DNA of 42,659 nt from AR5 sp041499965 (GTDB lineage Bacteria > Methylomirabilota > Methylomirabilia > Rokubacteriales > CSP1-6), in contig JBGQLG010000027.1 of the NCBI GenBank assembly GCA_041499965.1, positions 1 to 42,659 of the forward strand. Reading direction: 5' to 3'. The position numbers and the translations under genes were made by a program. The notes beneath the pieces are model-generated. The model did no database searches. It had not been told where the DNA came from and saw only the letters and a program-made list of their open reading frames with translations. Shown here piece by piece: positions 23,827-32,635 of this stretch. Each line of letters begins with the position of its first letter. Position 1 is the first letter of the stretch.

Positions 23827-24369
23827 ATGGCTGAGACCCGCTCGGAAGTCCCGCTCCTCATCGCGTTCGTCGACCTCACCCGCTTCGCCGCCCAGAGCCA
23901 GCGCTCGGACGATCTCGAGCTGGCCGAGGCCATCGACGCCTTCTACGAGCACGTGGCCGCGGCGGTCGAGGCCGGCGGAGGCACCGTGGTCAAGTTCGTG
24001 GGCGATGCGGCGCTGCTCGCCTTCCCCGCCAGTGCGGTCGATCGCGGGGTCGAGACGCTCCTGGCCCTCAAGGACTCCGTCGACGAGCTCATGGCTCGGC
24101 GGGGCTGGGAATGTCGCCCGATCGTCAAGGCCCACTTCGGCACCGTCGTCGCGGGGCCGTTCGGCGCGGCGGGCGACAAGCACCCGGACGTCATCGGCAA
24201 GACCGTCAACGTCGCGGCCGGGCTCGACGCGTCCGGGGTCACGCTCTCCGTCGAGGCGTTTCGCAAGCTCGGGCCCGAGATGCGCACACGCTTCAAGAAG
24301 CACACGCCGCCGATCACGTACATCCGCACCCAGGACCCCCGGCGATTCCGCACGGCGGCGCACGGCTGA
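23827..24369 (+). CDS. Class III adenylate/guanylate cyclase-like domain protein, catalytic Arg missing
   Basis: A 180-aa stand-alone cyclase homology domain. AFVDLTRFA (metal-binding Asp16) and VVKFVGDAALLAFP (Lys56, metal-binding Asp60) are present, as is AHFGTVVAGPFGA. The transition-state motif normally VN-x-AAR reads VNVAAGL, so Asn128 is kept but the Arg is Gly132. Catalysis is therefore doubtful; it may bind nucleotide as a regulator or work slowly. The ATG with GGAGGGTGCC upstream gives a domain with no fused sensor. A SET-domain gene starts 18 nt downstream. Confidence 0.82.
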   Translation: MAETRSEVPLLIAFVDLTRFAAQSQRSDDLELAEAIDAFYEHVAAAVEAGGGTVVKFVGDAALLAFPASAVDRGVETLLALKDSVDELMARRGWECRPIVKAHFGTVVAGPFGAAGDKHPDVIGKTVNVAAGLDASGVTLSVEAFRKLGPEMRTRFKKHTPPITYIRTQDPRRFRTAAHG

Positions 24370-24387
24370 GAGCCCGCGGCTCGCCCG

Positions 24388-24894
24388 ATGACCGACCTGA
24401 CGTATCGATCGCCGAAGACCGAGGTGCGGGACAGCCCCATCCAGGGCCGGGGCCTGTTCGCACGGCAGCCGATTGCCCGCGGCGAGATCGTGGCGGTCAA
24501 GGGCGGCCACGTGCTCACCGCCGCCCAGTGGGCCACGCTGGAGCCGGAGCTCGGCCCGGCCGAGATCCAGATCGCCGAGGACCTGGTCATCGCCCCCGTG
24601 CGGACCGAACAGCGGCACGGTGGCATGCTGTACACGAACCACTCCTGCGATCCCAACCTGGCGATCCAGGGCCAGATCGTCCTGATGGCGATGCGGGACG
24701 GCGCCGCCGGCGAGGAGCTGACGATCGACTGGGCGACGACCGACGACGGGGACTACACGCTGGACTGCCGCTGCGGGAGCCCGCGCTGCCGCGGCACCGT
24801 GACCGGCAAGGACTGGATGAAACCGGATCTACAAGAACGCTACCGCGGCTGGTTCTGCTGGTTCCTGCAGCGCAAGATCGACGCGTTGCGCTGA
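24388..24894 (+). CDS. SET domain protein (putative lysine methyltransferase)
   Basis: A 168-aa SET domain. The N-flanking SPIQGRGLFARQPIARGE is at residues 16-33, the catalytic pseudoknot has NHSCDPN (84-90) and GEELTIDW (109-116), and a post-SET zinc cluster CRCGSPRCRG follows. SAM would be bound by NHSC and the GRG strand. Eukaryote-like SET proteins of this small size occur in scattered bacteria and may methylate ribosomal or DNA-binding proteins; the target here is unknown. An obvious candidate substrate class is the Lys-rich peptide at 22318, but this is speculation. Confidence 0.86.
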   Translation: MTDLTYRSPKTEVRDSPIQGRGLFARQPIARGEIVAVKGGHVLTAAQWATLEPELGPAEIQIAEDLVIAPVRTEQRHGGMLYTNHSCDPNLAIQGQIVLMAMRDGAAGEELTIDWATTDDGDYTLDCRCGSPRCRGTVTGKDWMKPDLQERYRGWFCWFLQRKIDALR

Positions 24895-24951
24895 CCCGCC
24901 CCGCTGGCTATGCTGCGTCGATCAATCGCGGGGAGGTGCCACATACGTCGG

Positions 24952-25701
24952 GTGACACGGGCGGAGCCCCTTCACGCCCGGCGACCGTTTCTCACCGCCG
25001 AGTGGCGCTATCTCGTGATGCTGAACTACGAGGCCGACATCTCGGCACTCGCCCCGCTCGTTCCCCGCGGCACCACACTCGATCTGTGGCACGGCCGGGC
25101 GCTCGTCAGCGTCGTCGGCTTTCGCTTCCTCGACACGCGGCTACGCGGCGTGGCCGTCCCGTTCCACCGGAGCTTCGAGGAGGTGAACCTGCGCTTCTAC
25201 GTCCGGCGCGAGGTGCCCGACGGACCCGCCCGCCGGGGCGTGGTCTTCGTGCGCGAGCTGGTGCCGCGCGCGGCCATCGCCAGCTTGGCCCGCTGGGCGT
25301 ACAACGAGCCGTACCAAGCGGTTCCGATGCGCAGCATCGCCCCCGCGGCGCCGGTCGACGCCCCGGGGCGGATCACCTACGAGTGGCGCACGCACGCGAC
25401 CTGGCAGCGCCTGGCGGCCACGGCGGCCGGCGCGCCGGCCGTTCCGGCGCCGGGTTCGGAGGCGGCGTTCATCACCGAGCACTACTGGGGCTACACGCGC
25501 CAGCGCGATGGCTCGACGATCGAGTACGAGGTCACCCATCCGGTGTGGCGCGTGTGGGCGGTGGAGGATCCGCTCCTCGCTGCCGACGTCGTCGAGCTGT
25601 ACGGCGCGGCGTTCGCCGGGGCGCTGGCGCGACCGCCGGTCTCCGCCTCGATCGCCGAGGGCTCGGCCGTGGCCGTGTATCCGCCGCGCCGGGTCGCGTG
25701 A
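24952..25701 (+). CDS. DUF2071 family (YqjF-like) protein
   Basis: A 249-aa protein of DUF2071. The family stretch RPFLTAEWRYLVMLNYEAD, LVPRGTTLDLWHGRALVSVVGFRF, FHRSFEEVNLRFYVRR and GVVFVRELVPR are all clear. The biochemical role is not known for the family; the fold is thought to resemble acetoacetate decarboxylase-like proteins. GTG 24952 gives the usual N-terminus; ATG 24910 would add 14 residues. A GGGGAGG at 24930 fits neither start well. The gene is followed 1 nt later by a degraded hydrolase. Confidence 0.82.
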   Translation: MTRAEPLHARRPFLTAEWRYLVMLNYEADISALAPLVPRGTTLDLWHGRALVSVVGFRFLDTRLRGVAVPFHRSFEEVNLRFYVRREVPDGPARRGVVFVRELVPRAAIASLARWAYNEPYQAVPMRSIAPAAPVDAPGRITYEWRTHATWQRLAATAAGAPAVPAPGSEAAFITEHYWGYTRQRDGSTIEYEVTHPVWRVWAVEDPLLAADVVELYGAAFAGALARPPVSASIAEGSAVAVYPPRRVA

Positions 25702-25702
25702 G

Positions 25703-26619
25703 GTGAATCGCCGCGCGCGCGGACTCATGGCCGCGGCGGTGGTCGGCGCCGCCCTCGTCGCGGCCGGCGCCTCGGCTCAGTCCACGGTCCAGGTCCCGTG
25801 GCGTGCCGGCACGTCGGCACCGCCGTGGTCGACAGCTTCGCTCCGCGGGGCGTGGACCAGGTCTGCACCAGCGGCGTCGCGGCGTGGGCGGTCCGGCGCG
25901 CCGACGACGCCTACAGCGCGCGGGCCTGGCTGGCGACGCAGCCCTGGGCCGACGGCCGGCGCGTGGCCGTCATGGGGATGTCCAACGGCGGCCGCACGGT
26001 GCTGGCCGCGCTGCGCACCACGCTCAGCCATCCCGAGCCGTTCGTGGCGGGGATCGCACTCTACCCAGACTGCCAGTCTGACGTCGCCAGCACGTTCTAT
26101 GCGCCCCTGCTCGTGCTCAGCGGGAACGCCGACACGGTGTCCCCCGCCCGGTTCTGCGAGCAGATAAAAGCCGCGCCGCCGGGCTCGGCGCCGGAGCTGA
26201 AGCTGATCGTGTACCCGAAAGGTCCGCACACGTTCGACATGCGCCTGCCCGACCGCACGCTACTCGGCATGCGGCTCGGCTACGACGCGGATGCCACCGC
26301 CGACGCCCGCCGCCAGGTCATCGCGTTCCTCGTCGCGCACGGGCTGATCCCGGAGACGCTGCCCGGTGAGCGTGGCGTCCCGCGTGCGGCTGGTCGCGCC
26401 GTCGGCGCGGTGGGAGCCGGCGTTCCTCGCGGCCGTCCATCGCAGTCGCCGGCTCCACACGCCGTGGGTCTCGCCCCCCGCGACGACGGCCGCCTACCGC
26501 GCCCACCTGCGGCGGCTGCGGCGGCCGACGCACGTCGGCTACCTCGTCTGCCGCCGCGGCTCGCGGGAGCTGGTCGGCGTCGTGAACGTCAGCGAGATCG
26601 TCCGTGGCACGTTCCGTAG
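25703..26619 (+). pseudogene. Dienelactone hydrolase-like gene with internal deletion and lost stop
   Basis: A GTG at 25703 opens a good signal peptide (RGLMAAAVVGAALVAAGASA) followed by QSTVQVPW, in one frame. The alpha/beta-hydrolase body (VVDSFAPRGVDQVC onwards) is in another frame from about 25800. The strands that should carry the VVLLHG-type oxyanion region are missing, an estimated 60 residues. The catalytic triad remains: GMSNGG (Ser), GNADTVSP (Asp) and KGPHTFD (His). At the 3' end the frame runs on for about 85 codons inside the following GNAT gene with no hydrolase character, so the original stop is gone. This looks like a decaying gene, or less likely a shortened cytosolic enzyme starting near 25798. 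Confidence 0.7.
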
Positions 26620-26893
26620 CGCCTATCTCGGCTACTATGCGTTCACGCCGCACGCGCGGCAGGGCCTCATGACCGAGGGCGTGGCGCTCGTCGTCGCCAT
26701 GGCTTTCCGCCGGCTCGGCCTGCATCGGCTGGAGGCGAATGTGCAGCCCGGCAACCTCGCGTCACGCCGGCTGGTCCGGCGCCTCGGCTTCCGCCGCGAG
26801 GGATACTCGCCGCGATACCTCAAGATCCGAGGCCGCTGGCGCGATCACGAGCGCTGGGCGATCCTCGCCGACGGAGGCCGGTCCGGACGATGA
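26366..26893 (+). CDS. GNAT family N-acetyltransferase (RimJ/RimL type)
   Basis: A 175-aa acetyltransferase. It shows VGVVNVSEIVRG, YLGYYAFTPHARQGLMTEGVALVVAMAF (the acetyl-CoA Q/R-x-x-G-x-A-like loop) and HRLEANVQPGNLASRRLVRRLGFRREGY, the strong RimJ-type signature. RimJ-like enzymes acetylate protein N-termini or antibiotics; the target is unknown. The GTG start lies within the run-on of the decayed hydrolase, and the 3' end overlaps lysE-like by 4 nt (ATGA). Confidence 0.9.
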   Translation: MSVASRVRLVAPSARWEPAFLAAVHRSRRLHTPWVSPPATTAAYRAHLRRLRRPTHVGYLVCRRGSRELVGVVNVSEIVRGTFRSAYLGYYAFTPHARQGLMTEGVALVVAMAFRRLGLHRLEANVQPGNLASRRLVRRLGFRREGYSPRYLKIRGRWRDHERWAILADGGRSGR

Positions 26894-27537
26894 CCATGCA
26901 CGAGCTCGGCGCGGCATCGCTGGTGGCGTTCGCGACGACGACGTTCCTGATGAACATCACGCCGGGACCGGCCGTGATGCAGGTGATCGGGCACTCGATG
27001 AGCAACGGCTGGAGGGCCTCGCAGGCCAGCATCGTGGGCATCTTCGCGGCCAACGCGATGTACTGCGCGCTGTCCGTCCTGGGCCTGGGCGCGGTCATCC
27101 TGGTCGCGCCCTCGCTGTTCGAGGTCATCAAGTGGTGCGGGGTCTCCTACCTGGGCTGGCTCGGCCTCAAGGCGCTGCGCTCGGCGTTCCGGGCCGGCGC
27201 CCCGCGGCCGGCGCCGACGCTGCGGGCCCGATCGCTCACGCTCTTCCGCCAGGGCTTCGTGCTGCAGGGCGCCAATCCGAAGTCGGTCCTCTACTTCTGC
27301 ACGCTGCTGCCGGTGTTCGCGGGCAACGCGGAGGGGGCGCCGCTGCGGATCGCCGTGCTGGGGCTCGTGGCGACGTCGATGGAGTATCCGGTGCTGCTCG
27401 GCTACTCGCTCCTGGCCTCCCAGGCCAGCCGGTGGTTCCGCGGCACCGTGGGCAGCCGCGTCCTCGACGGCGCCTCCGGTACCGCACTGCTGGCCGCCGC
27501 GGGTTCCGTCGCCACGGCGACGCTGCGCCACCGGTGA
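26890..27537 (+). CDS. LysE/RhtB family amino-acid exporter
   Basis: A 215-aa inner-membrane protein with about six hydrophobic segments. The family N-terminal motif NITPGPAVMQVIGHSMSNGW and the LGWLGLKALR segment between helices 2 and 3 are present, as is GFVLQGANPKSVLYF. Such proteins export amino acids or derivatives such as homoserine or leucine. It overlaps the GNAT gene by 4 nt, suggesting co-translation. Confidence 0.92.
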   Translation: MTMHELGAASLVAFATTTFLMNITPGPAVMQVIGHSMSNGWRASQASIVGIFAANAMYCALSVLGLGAVILVAPSLFEVIKWCGVSYLGWLGLKALRSAFRAGAPRPAPTLRARSLTLFRQGFVLQGANPKSVLYFCTLLPVFAGNAEGAPLRIAVLGLVATSMEYPVLLGYSLLASQASRWFRGTVGSRVLDGASGTALLAAAGSVATATLRHR

Positions 27538-27556
27538 TCGCCTCGACCAGGTAACG

Positions 27557-28087
27557 ATGGCGCGCAACGTCGAGATCAAGGCCGCCGTGCCGGACTTTGC
27601 GGCGATCGACGCCGCACTGGCGGCGCTCTCGCCCGCCGCGCCCGTGCGGCTGGCGCAGGAGGACACGTTCTTCCGCTGCGCCCACGGACGCCTGAAGCTG
27701 CGCAAGCTCTCGGCGACCGCGGGCGAGCTGATCCACTACGAGCGGCCGGACGCCGCCGGTCCCAGGACCTCCCACTACGTGCTGGTGCCGACCGCCGAGC
27801 CCGATCGCCTGCGCGACGCCCTGGGCGCGGCGTGCGGGATCATCGGGATCGTGCGCAAGCGCCGGACCGTCCGGATGGTGGACCGCACGCGCGTGCACCT
27901 GGACGAAGTCGAGGGGCTGGGTGCGTTCGTCGAGCTGGAGGTCGTGCTGCGCGACGGCGAGCCCGCCGAGGACGGCGTGGCCGAGGCGCACCGCCTGATG
28001 GCCGCGCTCGGCATCGGGCAGAGCCAGCTCGTGAGCCGCGCGTACGTCGACCTGCTGCAGGACGCCGGGGTGGCGGCGGCACGATGA
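27557..28087 (+). CDS. CYTH domain protein (class IV adenylate cyclase/thiamine triphosphatase-like)
   Basis: A 176-aa CYTH tunnel-fold protein. NVEIKA at residues 4-9 carries the ExK part of the ExExK signature, with Glu and Lys spaced as in CyaB-like members. DTFFRCAHGRLKLRKL, ELIHYERPD, RKRRTVRMVDRTRVHLDEVEGLGAFVELEV supply the basic and acidic residues that line the triphosphate tunnel. Activity may be triphosphatase or adenylate cyclase; this cannot be told. It overlaps the next gene as ATGA. Confidence 0.85.
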   Translation: MARNVEIKAAVPDFAAIDAALAALSPAAPVRLAQEDTFFRCAHGRLKLRKLSATAGELIHYERPDAAGPRTSHYVLVPTAEPDRLRDALGAACGIIGIVRKRRTVRMVDRTRVHLDEVEGLGAFVELEVVLRDGEPAEDGVAEAHRLMAALGIGQSQLVSRAYVDLLQDAGVAAAR

Positions 28088-28737
28088 TTGATCGCGCGGA
28101 CACCCTGGCCCGCGTGCTCCGCCTGGAGCCCGGTCGCACCGCCCTGCTGATCGTCGACATGCAGCGCGGCTTCGTCGAGCCTGGCCAGGCGATGGAGGTG
28201 CCGCCGGCCCGCGAGATCGTGCCGGCGATCCGCACGCTGCTCGAGGCCTTCCGCGCCCGGCGCCTGCCCGTCGCGTTCACCGAGCTCACCTACTCGCCGA
28301 ACGTGCCCATCCTGGTCGGCGAGCTGCGTCCCGAGCACCGACCCGCGATGCCGGGCGCGCCGCGCGGTGCTGGCTTGCCGTCCTCGTCGTGCCTGGAGGG
28401 CGATGCGAGCGCACGCACGATCGACGCGCTCACGCCGCGCTCGGACGAGCTGGTCGTCCGCAAGCGCTGGTACGACGCGTTCGCCGGCACCGAGCTGGAC
28501 GGTGCCCTGCGAGCCCGCGGGGTGACGTCCCTGGTGATCACCGGCACCATGACCGACATCTGCGTACTCTCGACCGTGGTCGGCGCCTTCAACCGCGAGT
28601 ATCGGATCAGCGTCGTGGAGGACGGCGTGGCGACGCTGTGGCCGGACATCCAGCGGGCCACGCTGGACATCGTGAGCCGGGCCTTCGGCCGCGTCGTACA
28701 ATCCAAGGAAGTCCTGGAGACCATCTCGACCTGGTAG
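28084..28737 (+). CDS. Isochorismatase-like cysteine hydrolase
   Basis: A 217-aa alpha/beta hydrolase of the isochorismatase/nicotinamidase superfamily. The catalytic triad is visible: Asp in LLIVDMQRGF, Lys in VVRKRWYDAF and Cys in GTMTDICVLST. The cis-peptide motif before the Cys is typical. Substrates in the family include nicotinamide, carbamoyl compounds and maleamate. The start overlaps the CYTH gene, and a DapA-family gene follows 11 nt downstream, suggesting one catabolic unit. Confidence 0.9.
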   Translation: MIDRADTLARVLRLEPGRTALLIVDMQRGFVEPGQAMEVPPAREIVPAIRTLLEAFRARRLPVAFTELTYSPNVPILVGELRPEHRPAMPGAPRGAGLPSSSCLEGDASARTIDALTPRSDELVVRKRWYDAFAGTELDGALRARGVTSLVITGTMTDICVLSTVVGAFNREYRISVVEDGVATLWPDIQRATLDIVSRAFGRVVQSKEVLETISTW

Positions 28738-28748
28738 AGGAGACGACG

Positions 28749-29678
28749 ATGCGCGAGCCGCTGCGGTTCTCAGGTGTGATGCCGGCCAACATCCTGCCGT
28801 TCAGGGCCGATCTGTCCATCGATGAGCCGGCCTATCGCCGGCACCTGCGCTGGCTGGCCGACACCCGCGGCGTCACCGGCCTCGTCGTCAACGGCCACGC
28901 CGGCGAGGTGTCCTCGCTCAGCCGTGAGGAGCGCCGGCGCTCGCTGGCCGTGGCGCTCGACGAGATCGCCGGCCGCTGCCCCGTCGTGGCCGGGGTCTAC
29001 TCGGACGGCACCGCCGAGGCCGTCGAGCTGACGCATGACGCCAAGGCCGCGGGCGCCGCCGGCGTGCTGGTCTTCCCGCCGACGCTGTTCATGTGGGGCG
29101 CGCAGCTCAAGCCCGACATGGCCGTGCGCCACTTCACCGAGGTGGCGACGGTGGGGCTGCCGATCATCGTGTTCGAGTATCCGCCGGCCTCGGGCATCGG
29201 CTACGCGCCCCAGACGCTGGCCCGGCTGGCCGAGATCCCCCAGGTGGCCGGCGTGAAGGACTGGTCCAACGAGATCGTGGCCTTCGAGCGCAACCTGCGC
29301 GCGCTCCGCGCCACCGGGCGGCCCGTCGCGGTGCTGTCGTCGTTCACGATGTCGCTGATGGCCAGCTTCCTGCTGGGCGCCGACGGCGCCATTTCGGGGA
29401 TGGGCAGCGTCGCCGCCGATCTGCAGGCCGAGCTGTTCGAGGCGTGCAGCAAGGGCGACCTCGACGGCGCCCGGCGGATCAACGACCGGCTCGACCCGCT
29501 GGTGCGCGTGTTCTACGCCCCGCCCTTCGTGGACATGCACAACCGGATGAAGGAAGCGCTCGTGCTGCTCGGCCGCATCCCGGCCGCCCACGTGCGCCCG
29601 CCCCTCACCCCGGTGCCGGCCGCCGAGCGTGAGGCCATCCGGCGCGCCCTGGTCGAGTCCGGACTGCTGCCCCGCTAA
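28749..29678 (+). CDS. Dihydrodipicolinate synthase/N-acetylneuraminate lyase family protein
   Basis: A 309-aa class I aldolase barrel. VVNGHAGEVSSLSREER corresponds to the GTTGE.-type substrate loop (here NGHAGE), the catalytic Tyr is in VFEYPPASG, and the Schiff-base Lys is in VAGVKDWSNE. The substitution of GTTGE by NGHAGE argues against a true DapA in lysine synthesis and for a catabolic aldolase or lyase. The ATG has GAGGAGACGACG upstream. Confidence 0.88.
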   Translation: MREPLRFSGVMPANILPFRADLSIDEPAYRRHLRWLADTRGVTGLVVNGHAGEVSSLSREERRRSLAVALDEIAGRCPVVAGVYSDGTAEAVELTHDAKAAGAAGVLVFPPTLFMWGAQLKPDMAVRHFTEVATVGLPIIVFEYPPASGIGYAPQTLARLAEIPQVAGVKDWSNEIVAFERNLRALRATGRPVAVLSSFTMSLMASFLLGADGAISGMGSVAADLQAELFEACSKGDLDGARRINDRLDPLVRVFYAPPFVDMHNRMKEALVLLGRIPAAHVRPPLTPVPAAEREAIRRALVESGLLPR

Positions 29679-29698
29679 GACCTCCACCTGGAGCGGCC

Positions 29699-29720
29699 TT
29701 GCCGGGGCCCCGACCGGCAA
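29699..29720. terminator. Hairpin after the DapA-family gene
   Basis: TTGCCGG (29699-29705) and CCGGCAA (29714-29720) form a perfect 7-bp stem with an 8-nt loop, 20 nt after the stop codon. There is no T-run, so it is only a possible terminator or RNA 3'-end structure. Confidence 0.35.
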
Positions 29721-29739
29721 AGCGCCGTATGAGCAACGC

Positions 29740-29768
29740 TTGCATGGTCTGACCAGTTGGTGATAAGT
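29740..29768 (+). promoter_or_regulatory. Candidate promoter for the Liv ABC operon
   Basis: TTGCAT (29740-29745) and GATAAG/ATAAGT (29762-29768) with 16-17 nt spacing. It lies about 60 nt before the substrate-binding protein, which has a strong AGGAGG ribosome-binding site at 29815-29820. Confidence 0.5.
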
Positions 29769-29826
29769 AGGGGCACCCTTTTCTCCCCGACCCTGCCCGA
29801 TTCGCGGGCAACGCAGGAGGTCATTC

Positions 29827-31134
29827 ATGACTGAACGGTGGCAGGACGAAGCCTGGACAAGGACCCTGTGGTGGAGCGGCAAGACGACGCGCCGGAGCTT
29901 CCTCGGCCTCGGCGCGGCGGCGGCCGGCGCGCTCGGCGCGACGATGCTGGTCCCGGCGCCCTGGCGCGCGGCGTTCGGGCAAGCCAAGCCGTACAAGCTC
30001 GGCGTGATGCAGCCGCTGACCGGCACCGCCGCGGCCGGCGGCAAGACGGCGCTGGTGGGCACGATGATGGCGGTCGATCGCATCAACAAGAGCGGCGGCG
30101 TCAACGGCCGGCCGCTCGAGCCGATCGTCGTCGACTACGAATCCAAGCCCGACATCGGGCGCCGCAAGGCCGAGAAGCTCACGCTCGAGGACAAGGTCGA
30201 CATCGTGGAGGGCGGCTACCTCTCCAACGTGTGCCTGGCCTGCATGCCCGTCTTCGAGGAGGCCAAGACCGTCTACATGATCGGCGTGTGCCTGGACACG
30301 ACGATCACCCAGTCCAAGTGCAGCCGCTACGTGTTCCGGCCGTTCGACTACGCCCCGGCCCAGGCGGTGGCGGCGGCCCCGTACCTGGTCAACAAGATGG
30401 GCAAGAAGTGGTTCATCTCCTACGCCGACTACGCCTGGGGCCAGTCCACCAAGGACGCGTTCACGGCCGAGATCAAGAAGAACGGCGGCGAGGTCGTCGG
30501 CACCCTCGGCATCCCGCTCGGCACCACCGAGCTGACGCCGTTCCTGTCGAAGATCACCGGCCAGTTCGACGCCATCTTCGGCATCTTCTTCGGCCCCCAG
30601 GGCATCGCGTTCGTGACGCAGAGCTTCGATCTCGGGCTGTCGAAGAAGTACAAGATGGCCGGTGACGGCGCGATCGCGGTGTCCACCAACCTGCCGGCGA
30701 TGGGGGCCAAGGCCGAGGGGTTCGTGGGCATCGACCGTTACATCCCCATCCTCGAGGGCGTCCTGAACACGCCGCACCACAAGCACTTCCTCGAGGAGGC
30801 CAGCAAGCGGCTGAAGGAGATCGACCCCACGGGCCCGCTCCCGGACCGCTACGTGCAGTCGAACTACGAGGCGGTGAACGCCCTCAGGATCGGAATGACG
30901 AAGTCCGGCTTCCGCGGCAAGGAAGACACCCTGAAGCTCATCGAGGCCCTCGAAGGGCTGGAGATGAAGGAGGGTGACGACTTCCCGCAGGGCGACAAGA
31001 CGCTCCGCAAGGAAGACCACCAGGCCTTCCTGCGCGAGTTCATGTTCCAGATCCAGGGCGGCAAGTACAAGATCGTCGACGTCATCCCCAAGGACAAGAC
31101 GGTCGTGCCACCGGTCGGCTGCAAGTTCGCCTGA
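29827..31134 (+). CDS. ABC transporter substrate-binding protein, branched-chain amino-acid type, Tat signal
   Basis: A 435-aa periplasmic binding protein of the Peripla_BP_6 (LivJ-like) type. The N-terminus carries a twin-arginine signal, TRRSFLGLG (Arg22-Arg23), then an Ala/Gly-rich hydrophobic stretch and a cleavage region near AAFGQA. The mature part starts YKLGVMQPLTG and includes AVDRINKSGGVNGRPLEPIV and SNVCLACMPVFEEAKT. Tat export implies folding in the cytoplasm. Ligands in the family range from leucine to aromatic acids and amides. The four other transporter parts follow without gaps. Confidence 0.92.
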   Translation: MTERWQDEAWTRTLWWSGKTTRRSFLGLGAAAAGALGATMLVPAPWRAAFGQAKPYKLGVMQPLTGTAAAGGKTALVGTMMAVDRINKSGGVNGRPLEPIVVDYESKPDIGRRKAEKLTLEDKVDIVEGGYLSNVCLACMPVFEEAKTVYMIGVCLDTTITQSKCSRYVFRPFDYAPAQAVAAAPYLVNKMGKKWFISYADYAWGQSTKDAFTAEIKKNGGEVVGTLGIPLGTTELTPFLSKITGQFDAIFGIFFGPQGIAFVTQSFDLGLSKKYKMAGDGAIAVSTNLPAMGAKAEGFVGIDRYIPILEGVLNTPHHKHFLEEASKRLKEIDPTGPLPDRYVQSNYEAVNALRIGMTKSGFRGKEDTLKLIEALEGLEMKEGDDFPQGDKTLRKEDHQAFLREFMFQIQGGKYKIVDVIPKDKTVVPPVGCKFA

Positions 31135-31136
31135 GC

Positions 31137-31927
31137 GTGTCCGCGGTCGCCATCTCCGGCGGCGCTCCCGTCACCGATGACGGGGGCGCCGCCGCTCCCA
31201 TCCTCCGCACCGAGGGGCTGACGGTCCGCTTCGGCGGCCTCACCGCGCTCAACGGGGTCACCCTGGCCGTGGCGCGCGGCGAGATCCGCGCCGTCATCGG
31301 TCCCAACGGCGCCGGGAAGTCGACCTTCTTCAACTGCCTGACCGGCGTGATCCGCCCGAGCAGCGGCCGCATCGTCTTCGACGGCGAGGACATCACCGGC
31401 CTGCCGCCCGATCGCATCTCCCGCAAGTCGCTGGCCCGCTCCTACCAGATCACCAACATCCTGCCGGGCGCCACCGTGCTGGAGAACGTGCGCATCGCCG
31501 CCCAGTCGCGCCGCCACGCCTGGAGCCTGCTCCGTCACCATCGGGCCTACACCGACGTGATGGACCGGGCCCGCGCCGTGCTAGCCTCGGTCGGCCTGGC
31601 CGACAAGGAGGAGGAGCTGGCCGCCAACCTCTCGCACGGCGAGCAGCGCAACCTCGAGATCGGCATCGCGCTGGCCACCGAGCCCAAGCTGCTGTGCCTG
31701 GACGAGCCCACCGCCGGCATGAGCGTGGCGGAGACGCACGCCACCGTCGAGCTGGTGCGCCGCATCGCCACCGACCTCACCATCCTGATCGTCGAGCACG
31801 ACATGGAGGTGGTGATGGGGCTGGCGCGGACGATCACCGTGCTGCACTACGGCGAGGTCCTGGCCGAGGGCACGCCGGCCGAGATCCAGGCCAACCCGCG
31901 GGTGCAGGAGGTCTACCTCAAGACCTG

Positions 31928-31928
<1 letters not shown>
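31137..31928 (+). CDS. livG: ABC transporter ATP-binding protein LivG-like
   Basis: A 263-aa ATPase. Walker A is GPNGAGKST (about residue 60), the ABC signature LSHGEQRNLEIGIAL, Walker B LLCLDEP, and the switch His in VEHDMEVVMG. The RSYQITNILPGATVLENV segment and the long insertion are typical of LivG. It has an Ala/Gly-rich N-terminal extension of about 25 residues. The GTG start is 2 nt after the binding-protein stop. Confidence 0.93.

Positions 31929-32631
<703 letters not shown>

Positions 32632-32635
<4 letters not shown>

Noticed and set aside
28749..29678. Lysine-biosynthesis dapA
   Set aside because: The substrate loop is altered and the neighbours are catabolic or transport genes.
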